DNA of 64,000 nucleotides from Homalodisca vitripennis (lineage: Eukaryota > Arthropoda > Insecta > Hemiptera > Cicadellidae): positions 105,746,001 through 105,810,000 of the forward strand of contig NC_060214.1 in NCBI RefSeq assembly GCF_021130785.1, read 5' to 3'. Made by a program: the position numbers and the translations under genes. The notes under the pieces were generated by a model. It was given only the letters and a program-made list of their open reading frames with translations, was not told where the DNA came from and did no database searches. This document shows positions 36,371-46,318 of this stretch, in pieces. Each line of letters starts with the position of its first letter. Positions within the stretch are counted from its first letter, which is position 1.

Positions 36371-37860
36371 ATATTCAAACATGAACAAAAATACACGTGA
36401 AATTAAGACAACGACATAAACTAATTTTACAACTGAGTCATAGATTATCCTAGTACGCACTCGAGTAGTGGAAAGAAATGTGACTGTTCTAATTGTGGGG
36501 TAAATCTCCAGAATAAAATTAATCAGAATTCTGTAACACTGTTATCCTCTCATACTCTCTTCTTAACACTACGGTTATTTGATTCAAATTAAAAGTAGGC
36601 TTTCCTAGATTATTTATACTGAAAGGGACAAACTTTTAACATTAAACAGATAGCCATATCATATACAAATCGTGGATATATTGTATACTTATATCAAAAG
36701 CATATAAAGTCGCTGAATACGTTAGCTTAAGTCTTATGAAATAAATTTGAAGTTTAATTGTTTACGAAGTAATATATGTGTATGTGGTAGACATTTTGAA
36801 GTGAAACGTTTAGCGTTTGAGATAGGTCCCCGGGACCCATCAGGGGTATTCCTTAGAAATTGAAACCGTAATTGTGAGATCACAAGAAAATTAGGCTTTA
36901 ACTGATTACTTTATAAGATTTGGCATTATTTACTGTAAAGAGATAAAATTATGACAATAATTCGTGAACCAAATCATATAGAAATCTTGAATAGATTGTA
37001 TAATTATACCTTAATCTTTAAAAACTATGGTTCATACTCATTTACTTTGACGTTACAATATGTTCAGTAACGCCAAGAGATGATATGGTTTACCGACGGC
37101 AAATCGACCCCTTTACACTGGTTTATTATGTAATATGGGTCATAATTAATTAATCTTGGCACAGAACTTTTATTAATAAAGACACCCGCTTATTTCTTAA
37201 CATTTTTAAGATTGTAGACCAAAATTATCTACCGTCGACTTCGACCAGAAGGTTATTAGTAGTAATAAACCAATTAAGCCATTACAGAATGCTCATTAAC
37301 AGTAGGCATGTGTAGTCTTGGCCGCTGTTATCAGGCAATGCCTGTACTACTGATAACAGCTGCTTATCTTACTTGGGAGTTGTAGCCAGTAGCTGATGAC
37401 CGTTACAGCCCAAAATGAATGTCCCTACGCACCCCAGTATGTTAGGAAATATGCAAGGCCTCTGTACTTGAATGTAATCAATCCATACGCTGAAAGCTTA
37501 AACTAATATATTATAATGAGGCTCATATATGGATATAAATAAAACTGCTTTTATTTCTAAGTATTTCTCAGTACATACCTGTTCTTCGGAATAACTTGCG
37601 TCAAATGGTATATAATAACTACATAACAACAAACCAAATATAAAAATATTTACAAATACAGTTACAACGCTGTGACTTATGTATTTTAGGAAAATAAAAT
37701 ATAGAAAAAGAAATAAAAATGTTGTAAGTGAAATATATAAAAAGTTCTAAAACCTAAAAACTAATGAATAAAGTCTCGGCTTAATATACAAGTCCTTTAG
37801 TAACATCTTAGCTTCTGCTGTTGAAAAATTGATTCATTTTCTTTTAAAAATGCTAACAGC
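36371..37860. other. AT-rich stretch with one strong hairpin
   Basis: At about 37325-37362, GCTGTTATCA pairs with TGATAACAGC across a loop that contains the palindrome AGGCAATGCCT. No gene was recognised in the rest. Confidence 0.45.
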
Positions 37861-37861
37861 A

Positions 37862-38077
37862 TTAGTCTTTATTGTCAGGGAGGTCATTATACAAGGTTGG
37901 GCCAAAGTAGGTGAAACTTCCTCCCGACCTCAAGCCGCACTTGAGGGAAGTTAAGCTTTTGGTCTCGGCGAGTGCTCCTTGGAGTGATCTCTTCTTGATA
38001 CGACCTTTTGTGTCCAAGATACCAAGGTTCTCAAGAATAAGAATTTGTGAGTAATTTAGTTTGTCAGGACCCTTCAT
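37862..38077 (-). pseudogene. Probable LINE ORF2 C-terminal remnant
   Basis: A 71-codon minus-strand frame contains LKCGLRSGGSFTYFGPTLYN followed by DLPDN. This resembles the TR...(I/F)xYxGPxxWNxLP block at the end of CR1/L2-like ORF2 proteins. The frame is short and has no upstream reverse transcriptase, so it is probably a dead fragment. Confidence 0.45.
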
Positions 38078-38119
38078 ACGTCTTCCATTGGTGCCAAACT
38101 GACTTTCTCTGAAGGAGAG

Positions 38120-38270
38120 TACGTGCTCCTTTCGATTCAGGCAGAGATCGGATAAATAAATATTAGATCTCTAAACGTAGTGTAACTGATTTTTTGTACC
38201 ACTGAAATTTGGCTAATGATCAGAAAAGTCCTGTTTCTTTCATAATCGTTCCATTGTCACAAATAAATGT
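38120..38270 (+). repeat. Single arm of the foldback family
   Basis: Contains TTAGATCTCTAAACGTAGTG, CTGATTTTTTGTACCACTGA and GTCCTGTTTCTTTCATAATC, a diverged version of the right arm at 11945-12065. Confidence 0.6.
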
Positions 38271-39868
38271 TGAAATATATTTCTGAAAAGTGTGAATAGA
38301 GCCTTCCGATGGATGTTGGTTGTTGAAGCAAAACCACGTTTATTTGCCTTGTTGACTTGTTTTGTTTTGTCGTTGCTTGCGTTAGCGAAGCTTATCACTC
38401 GAGGGGATCGAAAAATTGTATTCCTGTCTGTCTAAATTATATTTTTTTTTAACGAGCAGATGTGTAGACTTTAAATTTGTATGAAAATACATTTCCTTAC
38501 AGACAAGAATAAGTCACGTGATCCATATTTATCCTTGGGATTCGTCTATGCATCATTGTAGCCTATAAAACGGGATGTAAAATTCTATAGTATGTTCTAG
38601 CTGTAATGTGCTTTAAATTATAAATGCTAGCTTAGCGAGTCTAGTATTCATTGGTATTGCGTACTCCTACTTTTTTTAATAAATAAAGAATATTTTTCAG
38701 TATGTCGCACCCGCAAAAAGTGCTCAATCCCTAACAATGCCATACTAATAAAAAGTAGTTTAGGTTTATTGATAGTGTATAGAAAGAAAACATTAATCAA
38801 ACTGAAAAGGAAATTATTCAGTACAACTGAACTTCATTAAAAATATGTACAATACAAACCGTAATATATTATACATACATAAATTGTAATAACATTTTTT
38901 CTGAGAATGAAATTTATGAAAAATGTTGATTTGAGGCAGTAGTCACAAAAGCATTGTGATTAAATTACAGACAATAGCAAATAATTTTCCAGTTCCCAAC
39001 CTGTCCGGGAATTTAAACTTTACTTTGTGTTGGCAACATATGCGGATAGTTTGTTAACTCAATGTCCACCGAAATCGAGTTATTTCATTCTTTCCAGCCT
39101 CTCAGAAACTTCCTCACATTACCATGTCTTATTAATTGTAAACTGCGTAACGTTCTTGAGTATTTCAGGAGCCATGAGTCAATTTACATTGTATAGCACA
39201 TAAACTGGTGTTTCTTGAAATAGATAGAAGAATTTCCCTTAGGAAAAAATCAGTCGTCAACGCTGGTTTTGGGGTGGAGTTGGAAATTGGAGGACATCAA
39301 AAGGTTTTTTTTTTTTAATACGATACGATAGTTTTTTTCTTGGGAGAAATTTATTTTAGACTGATGCACTCATAAAAAAGCGTCAGACACATATATAATA
39401 GTTATATAGCTTTCAGACAACTAGATAGAGGTACTGAACGTCGCTTCTGTCAGGGCCTTTGTCTGACGGTTGGTTTTAAAGTTGTCAAGATAAAAAAAAT
39501 CTAAGAAAAATATTCTCAAATAAAATTTGAGCTTATAAACTGCAATTTTAGTTACGACTCCTGACTATCAGAGGAAATAAAAAAGTGAACGGACATTTTG
39601 AACAAGCCGCCAAAACATATCATACTTTGCATATTATATTTTCAAAAAAATAGACTGATTCAAATTTTTCAAGGCAAACTCTCAACTTTTTCACATTTTA
39701 CGAAATATCTTTACATTTTTGTTTGTCGGAACTTTAGATTTTCGAAAACGTAGGGATTTTTGTGGAGAGCTTTCAATCTCAGATATGGATTTATTTGATT
39801 ATAAAAACTAATAGAAAATTATACATTCAAAGGGGAAATTATAAAATATTAATATTATTAACATTTCA
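38271..39868. other. Region between gene B 3' end and gene A side
   Basis: AT-rich, nothing recognised. Confidence 0.4.
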
Positions 39869-39872
39869 AACT

Positions 39873-39878
39873 TTTATT
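39873..39878 (-). terminator. Poly(A) signal candidate for gene B
   Basis: AATAAA on the minus strand, about 118 nt after the stop codon of the terminal exon at 39996. This spacing is normal for a 3' UTR and supports that exon as a genuine last exon. Confidence 0.5.
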
Positions 39879-39995
39879 AATTGCAATATAAATTAATGCA
39901 GAAAATGGGTTCTGCCTTGCAGGAAACATACAAGTAGATCAATACATCACTAATAAATTAAACATAGGATTCATTAAAACATTACATTAAAATAC

Positions 39996-40192
39996 TTAAA
40001 CTATTAAAGGAAAACTGTGTGCCCGATTGAAGGGCCACCAACCAGCTCTACATCTTTGATAACAAATTTTCTTCTTATTGTTTAACGTAGCACCATATTT
40101 GACTCGTCGTTCATTGTCAGCAATTTCATACTTCAGTGGAAATTCAGACTTTGAATAGAAGCATCTATGAAGCATATCTGATGGTACCAAAT
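39996..40192 (-). CDS. Gene B candidate terminal exon (distal)
   Basis: The acceptor TTGTTGCAG at 40193-40194 is followed by a frame that, entered in phase 1 like all gene B tail exons, reads DLVPSDMLHRCFYSKSEFPL, then KYEIADNERRVKYGAT and RAGWWPFNRAHSFPLIV to TAA (65 residues). It has ordered, non-repetitive composition rich in Arg and aromatic residues, unlike the low-complexity exons before it, and a poly(A) signal follows. Fit of phase and 3' signals makes it a good distal last exon. The splice from the microexon array 3.6 kb upstream is inferred, and it could belong to a separate transcript. Confidence 0.5.
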
Positions 40193-40956
40193 CTGCAACA
40201 AGAAAGCCAAACTGTGTTATAAATAATCGCTATAAATGAATTAAAATCATAGTAGATGCCATATGGTGTCTAAATACGCATAATTATATAAATGGCAGTT
40301 TATAGTACCTAAGGGTAACTTTTGTTAAGTATAAAAAACGTACAGAGTGTAAAATAAAGTTCTAATTACGTATCGTAATGATAAGCAGAATTTATCCTTA
40401 TCAAGTGGAACATACTGACTTGTGGCAATGATTATGCATTTATAGAAACACTGACATTTATGTACGTGTAAACATAGTTCTCAAAATTATTCAGTCAAAA
40501 ATTTCCAAGCACAGGATTCCGGACTCTCCCCTCTGCCGTTTTGGGGAGGATTCTAGTTACTGATGTGCTCCCCAGATCAACTTAATGGGCTACACAGGGT
40601 GCAGAGTGCAGAGTAACCTTTGAAAATTTTACCCTACAACACATGATGGCCTACAATTAATCAAGATGGCACTCTGAGATATGTATGTGGAAACACAATA
40701 AATCCACCTGGAAAGTAGTTGTTTGCCGATGTAAACACATCACTGTCAATGGTTTATTGTAATAAAAGCTAGTTAAACCACCTCTAACATACGCTGATAT
40801 TACAGCCTCCTATGTAAGAAACCTCATAATGACCCTCATTTAATGATAAACTCCGTAATGACTGATGTTTAAAAACATATCAAACTTGGACCTTAAAAAA
40901 TACACTTGTTACATACGAGTTTATTATGATTTCTCATAACGAACAGAACCTACGAC
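40193..40956 (-). other. Gene B last intron, part near distal exon
   Basis: A GC-richer block at 40510-40640 is repeat-like. Nothing else recognised. Confidence 0.4.
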
Positions 40957-41755
40957 ATGAATTTCGGTGACATTTCACTGCCCAATGATCTTCTTGATGA
41001 CGATGCTCTTGAAGACTACGAACCTAGTTCAGCGAAAGGGGACGGATTGTTAGGGTTGCCCGCAAGGATCCCACCTCCCCCTGACTATAGGTTCTGTGGT
41101 CTCCTTAGTCAGTTCCTCGAACCGACATTGTCTTCTTCTTGCCCTTTCCGCAGTGCGCGAAGGTTCTTCTCCTCCATCATTATTGGCACGGTCTGCAGTG
41201 CAGCATGATGCCCCCATTTAAATGGAAGGGCAAATTGGCTTATCAGTACCCTCTGTACTTCGGATCATCGGGCCATTTTGTTCAGTCCCGAATTCTCCAC
41301 CCGAAGATACAGGGATGGAAGCCAAGGCCTCTTCCTTTGTGGTCCCTAGATTTCAGTTCCGTTACGCAGACCGCAGACCAATGGCAAGTGTGGGATTGGG
41401 TAATTCCTGCCAGTTTTCACCGGTATACCCCCAGAGGTACAGGATACACCCATGTGTGGGACCATTAGCTGAGAGCTCTAGTGACAGCCCTGAACAGCAT
41501 CACCATTAGGAAACTCCCCTCGTTGTCCAGCTCACCGAAGACATAAAATGCCTCACGAGGACCGTGGTCACTCCACCCTCTGTCCTGAAGTGTTGCAGCC
41601 ACCAGCACTATGTTAGCTAGCTTAAGGGGACGGATCACCAAGACGAAGATTCTAGCAATTATTATGACTTACCTCAGGGATGATTTAGAACTACTTAACG
41701 CTCTCATAAGAGTACTCGCTGGTGCCCCACCGGGAAACCACAACTTTTAATGATC
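40957..41755 (+). pseudogene. GC-rich degenerate coding-like block, probably transposon-derived
   Basis: Overlapping plus-strand frames change from one to another: 40957-41208 (starting MNFGDISLPNDLLDDDALED), 41139-41468 and 41222-41509. This is the picture of an old coding region broken by frameshifts. GC content is clearly above the surroundings. The acidic start is not one I can assign. It sits just outside the inverted-repeat arm at 41820. Confidence 0.3.
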
Positions 41756-41819
41756 AATTAATCTTTGAATCAGGTCTATCATTTTCTCATCCTTCATAAT
41801 ATTCTTTGTTTGAAGTTTG

Positions 41820-42185
41820 CTTTTGACGATGGAAGGATTGTGAAGGAAACAGGGCTTTTCCGGGAATTTGCAATCGTTCAGTGATAAAAATATCAGTAAC
41901 TACGTTTCGAGATCTGCAATCTGACCTCTTCTTCAGGTGAATAACTAACCAAACCCATAATTACAAAGTATGTTAATATAAACAAATCATACCAGAGCGT
42001 TGTGACACGCGCAAGTCAGGAACCACAACAACCATGTTATGTGTTAACTTCATTAACTATATAAAACATGCACTTAATAAAAAACTAAACACAACACTAA
42101 TTATTAAAACAAACTAAACTACAGAATACAGGTCACAAGAGGTTTGCATTCGTCGACCAACCACGACCAAAACTTCATAATATTG
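41820..42185 (+). repeat. Left arm of a long inverted repeat pair
   Basis: Starts GACGATGGAAGGATTGTGAA and includes GAGATCTGCAATCTGACCTC. It then continues about 240 bp with GCGTTGTGACACGCG, ACACAACACTAATTATTAAA and ACAGAATACAGGTCACAA. All of these occur in reverse complement at 45990-46318. The outer 115 bp belong to the foldback family at 11803-12065. Together with the right arm it encloses gene B exon 7, the microexon array and the proximal stop. Confidence 0.75.
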
Positions 42186-42342
42186 TTTGAAATTATGTAA
42201 ATCACGTGTGTAAATTACATACAGTGCAATATATGTTTTTATAACTAAAGATACACAATCATTTATATTTTGAATTATGGGTAGTTATATTTACCTAGTG
42301 AACGACTGGCACAGTGGAAACTTCCGTTCTTGACCAACATGA

Positions 42343-42377
42343 TTAGTTTTCTGTTCTATCTGAGTCCTCGTCTCTAT
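42343..42377 (-). CDS. Possible alternative short terminal exon of gene B
   Basis: An acceptor (TTTTTAG at 42378-42379 with a T-rich tract) followed in phase 1 gives an acidic 11-residue end (DRDEDSDRTEN) and TAA. In phase 0 the same stretch is open until a donor at ACTAG|GTAAAT (about 42299). The peptide is too short to judge, so this is only a compatible splice possibility. Confidence 0.15.
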
Positions 42378-43806
42378 CTAAAAACAAAAATTAAAAATTT
42401 TTAGTTGCAATATAAGGAAAACATACAGTCAATTTTCGCTGATCGATTGATTATTACAGAATGTTGAGTATGACTTCTCTATCTTGCTGAATAGTGTAGG
42501 AGTACGTCATACCGCTTGTCGCATATCAGGCGTTGGTGAGATTGTTGGGCATGCTTAATTTCAAATCTATAGCTCTTTGTACTCTCGGCGTGTCCTGGGG
42601 ACAGAGAGACATATAAAATCATGCAGAAAAGATACTCACAAAAAATAATGCCCAATAAAATTCCATGGTGGATGTCATAGAAAGCATTCTTGTCTACGTA
42701 GACATGAATTATCAGACAAACCTTAAGTATGTTGATAATTTTTGTATATTTTGCCTCATTAATTTTTTTTCATAAAGTTAAATTTAAATACAGTTTTAAA
42801 AGCACCTAATAAACCTTCCGACCAGTTAGGGAAGGTAATATAAAGCAGGATTTCCCTGAAATTATATCCCCACAAAAGTAAAAAATTAAAGAAATTTACT
42901 TTTTGATTTTAACTCTATGTATAATAATATCACATCTTAAAATTTTATACGATTTTCCTCAGTTTGTTTTAAAATATATTTATTGTGTTAATTTCTCGTT
43001 CCTACCATGGTTAGAAACAAGATAAAGGTGAGTCAATCCCATGGAGTGATATGCATCATCATCGTACTTAGTCCATAGAGAAATGAAGCATCATACATAG
43101 TCTCTAGATCAGTTAGTTTTCGAGCTATCGGATGGGCTGACATTCAGAAATTTAATTTCTCAGCCTTTTGAATAATTCGCTATTCACTCAGCATATAATT
43201 ATATACTAATAAAAAACATAGAAGATTCTTCGGCAAACACTCGCAAAACGATAACGTTGTAACCGAGTCTTCAATAGAAAGGAACTTGTTATCTAACTTT
43301 GTATTTACAAAATTTCAATACTAAAGAGCAAATTACTTAAAGAGCAATACTAAATAGTAAATGACAAGTTTTCCTTTGATAAAGGAGATATTAATAAGCC
43401 TTTAATAAGGCTTCTTTTTTAATATTATAACCGTAAGTTCAGAATTTTAAATTTTGTTATATGTTATATTTTTTAAATTTAATTTGCTAACAGGAAAGGA
43501 AATTTATCAAAATTAAGAACGTTTTCATTGTTTCAAACTGTTTCAATATAAAATAATCCTTTTTCAATTAAAGCTTTTCATATAACTATACCTACCCAGC
43601 TCATACAGTAAAGTTTAAAAACACCTTTAATGCAAATTTAGAAATGCCTTAAAAATAAGGGAAAATTATTATGTTTAAGTCCAAGTTTAAGACCTTCAAT
43701 TTACCTTAAAGGGGTTTTCTAAATGTTAAAATTCATAAGGAATTAAAACTTATTCGTCAATCATATCTCCATTATTAAAAATTAAAATTACATTATTAAA
43801 ATTACT
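42378..43806 (-). other. Gene B intron after the microexon array
   Basis: AT-rich. Nothing recognised between the candidate exon at 42343-42377 and the array. Confidence 0.4.
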
Positions 43807-43934
43807 TTAATTAGCAGTTTCCACCTTACCACCTGATTGAGGGTGTCTAGGCGAGGGGATAGGATTGTTCGAAACTGTTCCAGATTCAAGATTATTATCA
43901 GCAATAGGGATGTTTTCACTTTCTCTCGTGGTAC
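43807..43934 (-). CDS. Gene B last microexon unit, reads to a stop (proximal end)
   Basis: Sixth and most diverged unit of the array. The acceptor TTTCAG is intact and entry is phase 1. It reads TTRESENIPIADNNLESGT like its neighbours, but the donor is lost (ACAG|GT has become ACAGTTTCG), so the frame continues with VSNNPIPSPRHPQSGGKVE and stops at TAA (43809-43807). It may serve as a proximal terminal exon. No clear AATAAA was found just downstream. Alternatively it is skipped in favour of the distal exon at 40192. Confidence 0.5.
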
Positions 43935-43999
43935 CTGAAACATTTGTGTTGCGATTAGAGTCTTGATCACCTACAGTTCAGGATGGAAATCATTCGAAC

Positions 44000-44058
44000 C
44001 TGTTCCATATTCTAGATTACTACTAGGAGTAGAGATGTTTTCATTTCTCTCGTGGTAC
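44000..44058 (-). pseudogene. Microexon 5 of the array with 1-nt deletion
   Basis: Type A unit, but a run of four T on the plus strand is reduced to three (near 44044), making the exon 59 nt. In the gene frame this leads to a stop within the exon. Acceptor and donor are intact. Because the neighbours are symmetric, skipping this exon would leave the frame unharmed; including it would truncate the protein. Confidence 0.75.
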
Positions 44059-44123
44059 CTGAAACATTTGTGTTACGGTTAGTATCTTGATCACCTATAG
44101 TTCAGGATAGAAATCATTCGAAC

Positions 44124-44183
44124 CTGTTCCAAATTCAAGATTACTACCAATAGTAGAGATGAGTTCATTTTCTCTCGTAGTAC
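44124..44183 (-). CDS. Gene B microexon 4 (type B)
   Basis: 60 nt, phase 1 at both ends, between TTTTTCAG and ACAG|GTTCGAATG. It encodes TTRENELISTIGSNLEFGT plus a split Gly codon. The G of the GTACC start is followed by GTACTAC rather than GTACCAC, a synonymous change. Confidence 0.6.
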
Positions 44184-44248
44184 CTGAAAAATTTGTGTTA
44201 CGGTTAGTATCTTGATCACCTATAGTTCAGGATGGAAATCCTTCGAAC

Positions 44249-44308
44249 CTGTTCCATATTCTAGATTACTACCAGGAGTAGAGATGTTTTCATTTTCTCT
44301 CGTGGTAC
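44249..44308 (-). CDS. Gene B microexon 3 (type A)
   Basis: 60 nt, phase 1-1, acceptor TTTCAG and donor ACAG|GTTCGAAGG. Encodes TTRENENISTPGSNLEYGT, the same peptide as microexon 1. Confidence 0.6.
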
Positions 44309-44373
44309 CTGAAACATTTGTGTTACGGTTAGTATCTTGATCACCTATAGTTCAGGATTGAAATCATTCGAAC

Positions 44374-44433
44374 TTGTTCCAAATTCAAGATTACTACCAA
44401 TAGTAGAGATGAGTTCATTTTCTCTCGTGGTAC
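44374..44433 (-). CDS. Gene B microexon 2 (type B)
   Basis: 60 nt, phase 1-1. The last exon base is A (ACAA|GTTCGAATG), which weakens the donor and changes the junction codon from Gly to Ser if it is used. The peptide is the type B sequence. Confidence 0.55.
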
Positions 44434-44498
44434 CTGAAACATTTGTGTTACGGTTCGTATCTTGATCACCTATAGTTCAGGATGGAAATCATTCAAAC

Positions 44499-44558
44499 CT
44501 GTTCCATATTCTAGATTACTACCAGGAGTAGAGATGTTTTCATTTTCTCTCGTGGTAC
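44499..44558 (-). CDS. Gene B microexon 1 (type A)
   Basis: 60 nt, phase 1-1, between ATTTCAG (44559-44560 AG) and ACAG|GTTTGAATG. Follows exon 7 across a 1.0-kb intron. It encodes TTRENENISTPGSNLEYGT. The donor GTTTGA is weak compared with the acceptor, which makes variable inclusion plausible. Composition (Asn, Thr, Ser, Glu) predicts disorder. Confidence 0.6.
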
Positions 44559-44781
44559 CTGAAATATTTGTGTTGCTTAGTCTTGCTCATCTATAGTTCA
44601 GGTTGGAAATCACTCGAATTTCCAGTCGAAATAATTAGTAGCTTTACAGAAGAAATATATTATTACGTGCTTCACGTATATGTATCATTGAACAATTAGT
44701 GTTAAACAATGCGTTTAAAATTGTTATCTTCCAGAATAGACAGCAGACAGCAGTTTACATAATAATTACAAAGTCATGTAG

Positions 44782-44935
44782 TTTTTTTTTTTTTTTTTTA
44801 AGGAGAGGCCGATCCCCTTTTAAGCCTTAATCTGTCCGTCCTCATGGGCCACTGGCCTGTGCGAGGATCTTATCAAACAGAGAAACCAATTGCATCAATG
44901 ATGGGACATTCTACGGGTTGAAATTAAACATCTTT
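44782..44935 (-). mobile_element. Retroposon 3' end, poly(A) tail on minus strand
   Basis: A run of 18 T (44782-44799) is followed by a GC-richer block containing AGGAGAGGCCGATCCCCTTT and GTCCGTCCTCATGGGCCACT. Read on the minus strand this is a retroposed 3' end with a poly(A) tail, inside gene B in the same orientation. The family was not identified and no target duplication was found. Confidence 0.45.
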
Positions 44936-45602
44936 ATTATATATTTTTTTATTTTATATATTTCACCATAAAGTATTGTTTTTTGGGAATTTTGTATTCT
45001 ATTAATGTATTACACATGGTTAGTGTTTAACAAAAATTTCTCGATTATGTCCCTGGCTATGTATTAAGGAACCGGGTGGAAGAAATGTTTACGCTATATC
45101 GAATTACAATATAATTTCATGACAGAAAGAATCGCTTATGCTCTGTGCCGCAATGATAGTCCTGATCAATCACAATTAAACACATCATGATAATAGCTCA
45201 AGCCTAACGAGATGTTTGTATAATGCAAACTATACAAACAAATACTTTGAAAGGCCCACTAAGCCCTCGGTCTCTACACCATACGCATATTATGAATTTT
45301 AGATAGAAAATGGATTTTTATCCTTGCAATGGTCAGTTCTTTAACCTATCTTTCAGATAAACGGTTCACAATACTAATCAATTTTATAAAAGCATGGGGT
45401 TGTCTGAGACAGAATTAAGGGCAACATGTAAGTAATAAATTTACAATCGTTGACAGAGAAATTGAAATTTCAAGCAACTTATATTACCTCAGACCTGATT
45501 ACACGAAGTAAAGGTTTAGTAAGAGAAATTGAAACAACTTTAAAATTAAATATTGCTGCCTTCATTTGTCGACCTCGTCAGCTTAGAGAATCTGTAACTG
45601 AC
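44936..45602 (-). other. Gene B intron between exon 7 and the array
   Basis: AT-rich. Nothing else recognised. Confidence 0.5.
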
Positions 45603-45812
45603 CTGCATTTGGATCCAACGATTCGAACTCTGTGGAAGGGGGCATTCTGATCGTGATTTGGCATCCAGAGAGTAGTGGAAGATTTAACTGACTGATAGGA
45701 ATACTAACGGGAAGATTCCCAATTCTATCCCTGGGACCAGAAACAATCACATCAGGTGCAGACGCTTGGTTCTCTCCAGAAGCAGGCATGATCTCAGATT
45801 CTTCCGTGCTAC
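45603..45812 (-). CDS. Gene B exon 7: Ser/Pro-rich tail exon
   Basis: 210 nt, phase 1-1, between TTTTTCAG (45814-45813) and GCAG|GTCAGT. It starts GSTEESEIMPASGENQAS and ends LDPNAG. The opening resembles the microexons (acceptor plus GGTA-CACG, then TTR/STEE...ENxI), and the LDPNAG end copies the LDPNTG end of exon 5 at DNA level (GATCCAAAT-CAG|GT). A mid segment (LPVSIPISQLNLPLLSGCQI) is hydrophobic and more ordered. No known domain. Confidence 0.7.
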
Positions 45813-45989
45813 CTGAAAAATTAACAAAAACAGGTACAGAATGTAGATTCCCCCTAATCTGATAATCCATATATAATTTAACCCTGACGAAATTTCGGTC
45901 TGCTATAGCATAAATTGCCGTCTGTATATAATTTGATATTTAATTGCTAGCATATGATCTAATAATATATCTGATACTCGTGGGTCACA

Positions 45990-46318
45990 GTCGAAGATGG
46001 TTGGTCGGCGAATGCAGACCTATTGTGACCTGTATTCTGTAGTTCAGTTTTAATAATTAGTGTTGTGTTTAGTTTTGTATTAAGTCCATGTTTTAGAGTT
46101 AGTGAAGTTGACGCACAGCATGTGTTTGTGATTCATGACGCGTGTCACTACGCACTGGAATGATTTGTTTATTTTAACCCAGTTTGTAATTATGTGTTAT
46201 GTTAGTAATTTAGATAAAGAAGAGATCAGATTTCAGATCTAGAAACGAAGTGTTACTGATTTTTTTACATTACTGAACTATGGCAAATATCCGGAAAATC
46301 TTGTTTCATTCACGAAGA
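45990..46318 (-). repeat. Right arm of the long inverted repeat pair
   Basis: Reverse complement of the arm at 41820-42185, slightly shorter at its outer end. It contains TGTGACCTGTATTCTGTAGT, TAATAATTAGTGTTGTGTTT, ACGCGTGTCACTACGC and GAAGAGATCAGATTTCAGAT. Arm-to-arm distance is about 3.8 kb. Confidence 0.75.

Larger units (their letters stand above)
43807..44625 (-). repeat. Tandem array of exon-intron units, 125-bp period
   Basis: Six units, each a 60-nt exon plus a 65-nt intron, with acceptors at 44558, 44433, 44308, 44183, 44058 and 43934. Two sequence types alternate as A-B-A-B-A-like-C, so the true period is about 250 bp. Type A exons carry ENENISTPGSNLEYGT and type B ENELISTIGSNLEFGT. 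A half unit (intron part only) precedes the first exon near 44565-44620. The 65-nt introns contain an in-frame TAG, so only splicing keeps the reading frame open through the array. Confidence 0.9.

Noticed and set aside
43807..44625. A CRISPR array
   Set aside because: Regular spacing comes from exon-intron units that are similar over their whole length, with no unique spacers, in eukaryotic DNA.
45450..45650. 66-codon plus-strand ORF
   Set aside because: It overlaps gene B exon 7 in antisense and shows no domain; treated as a shadow.
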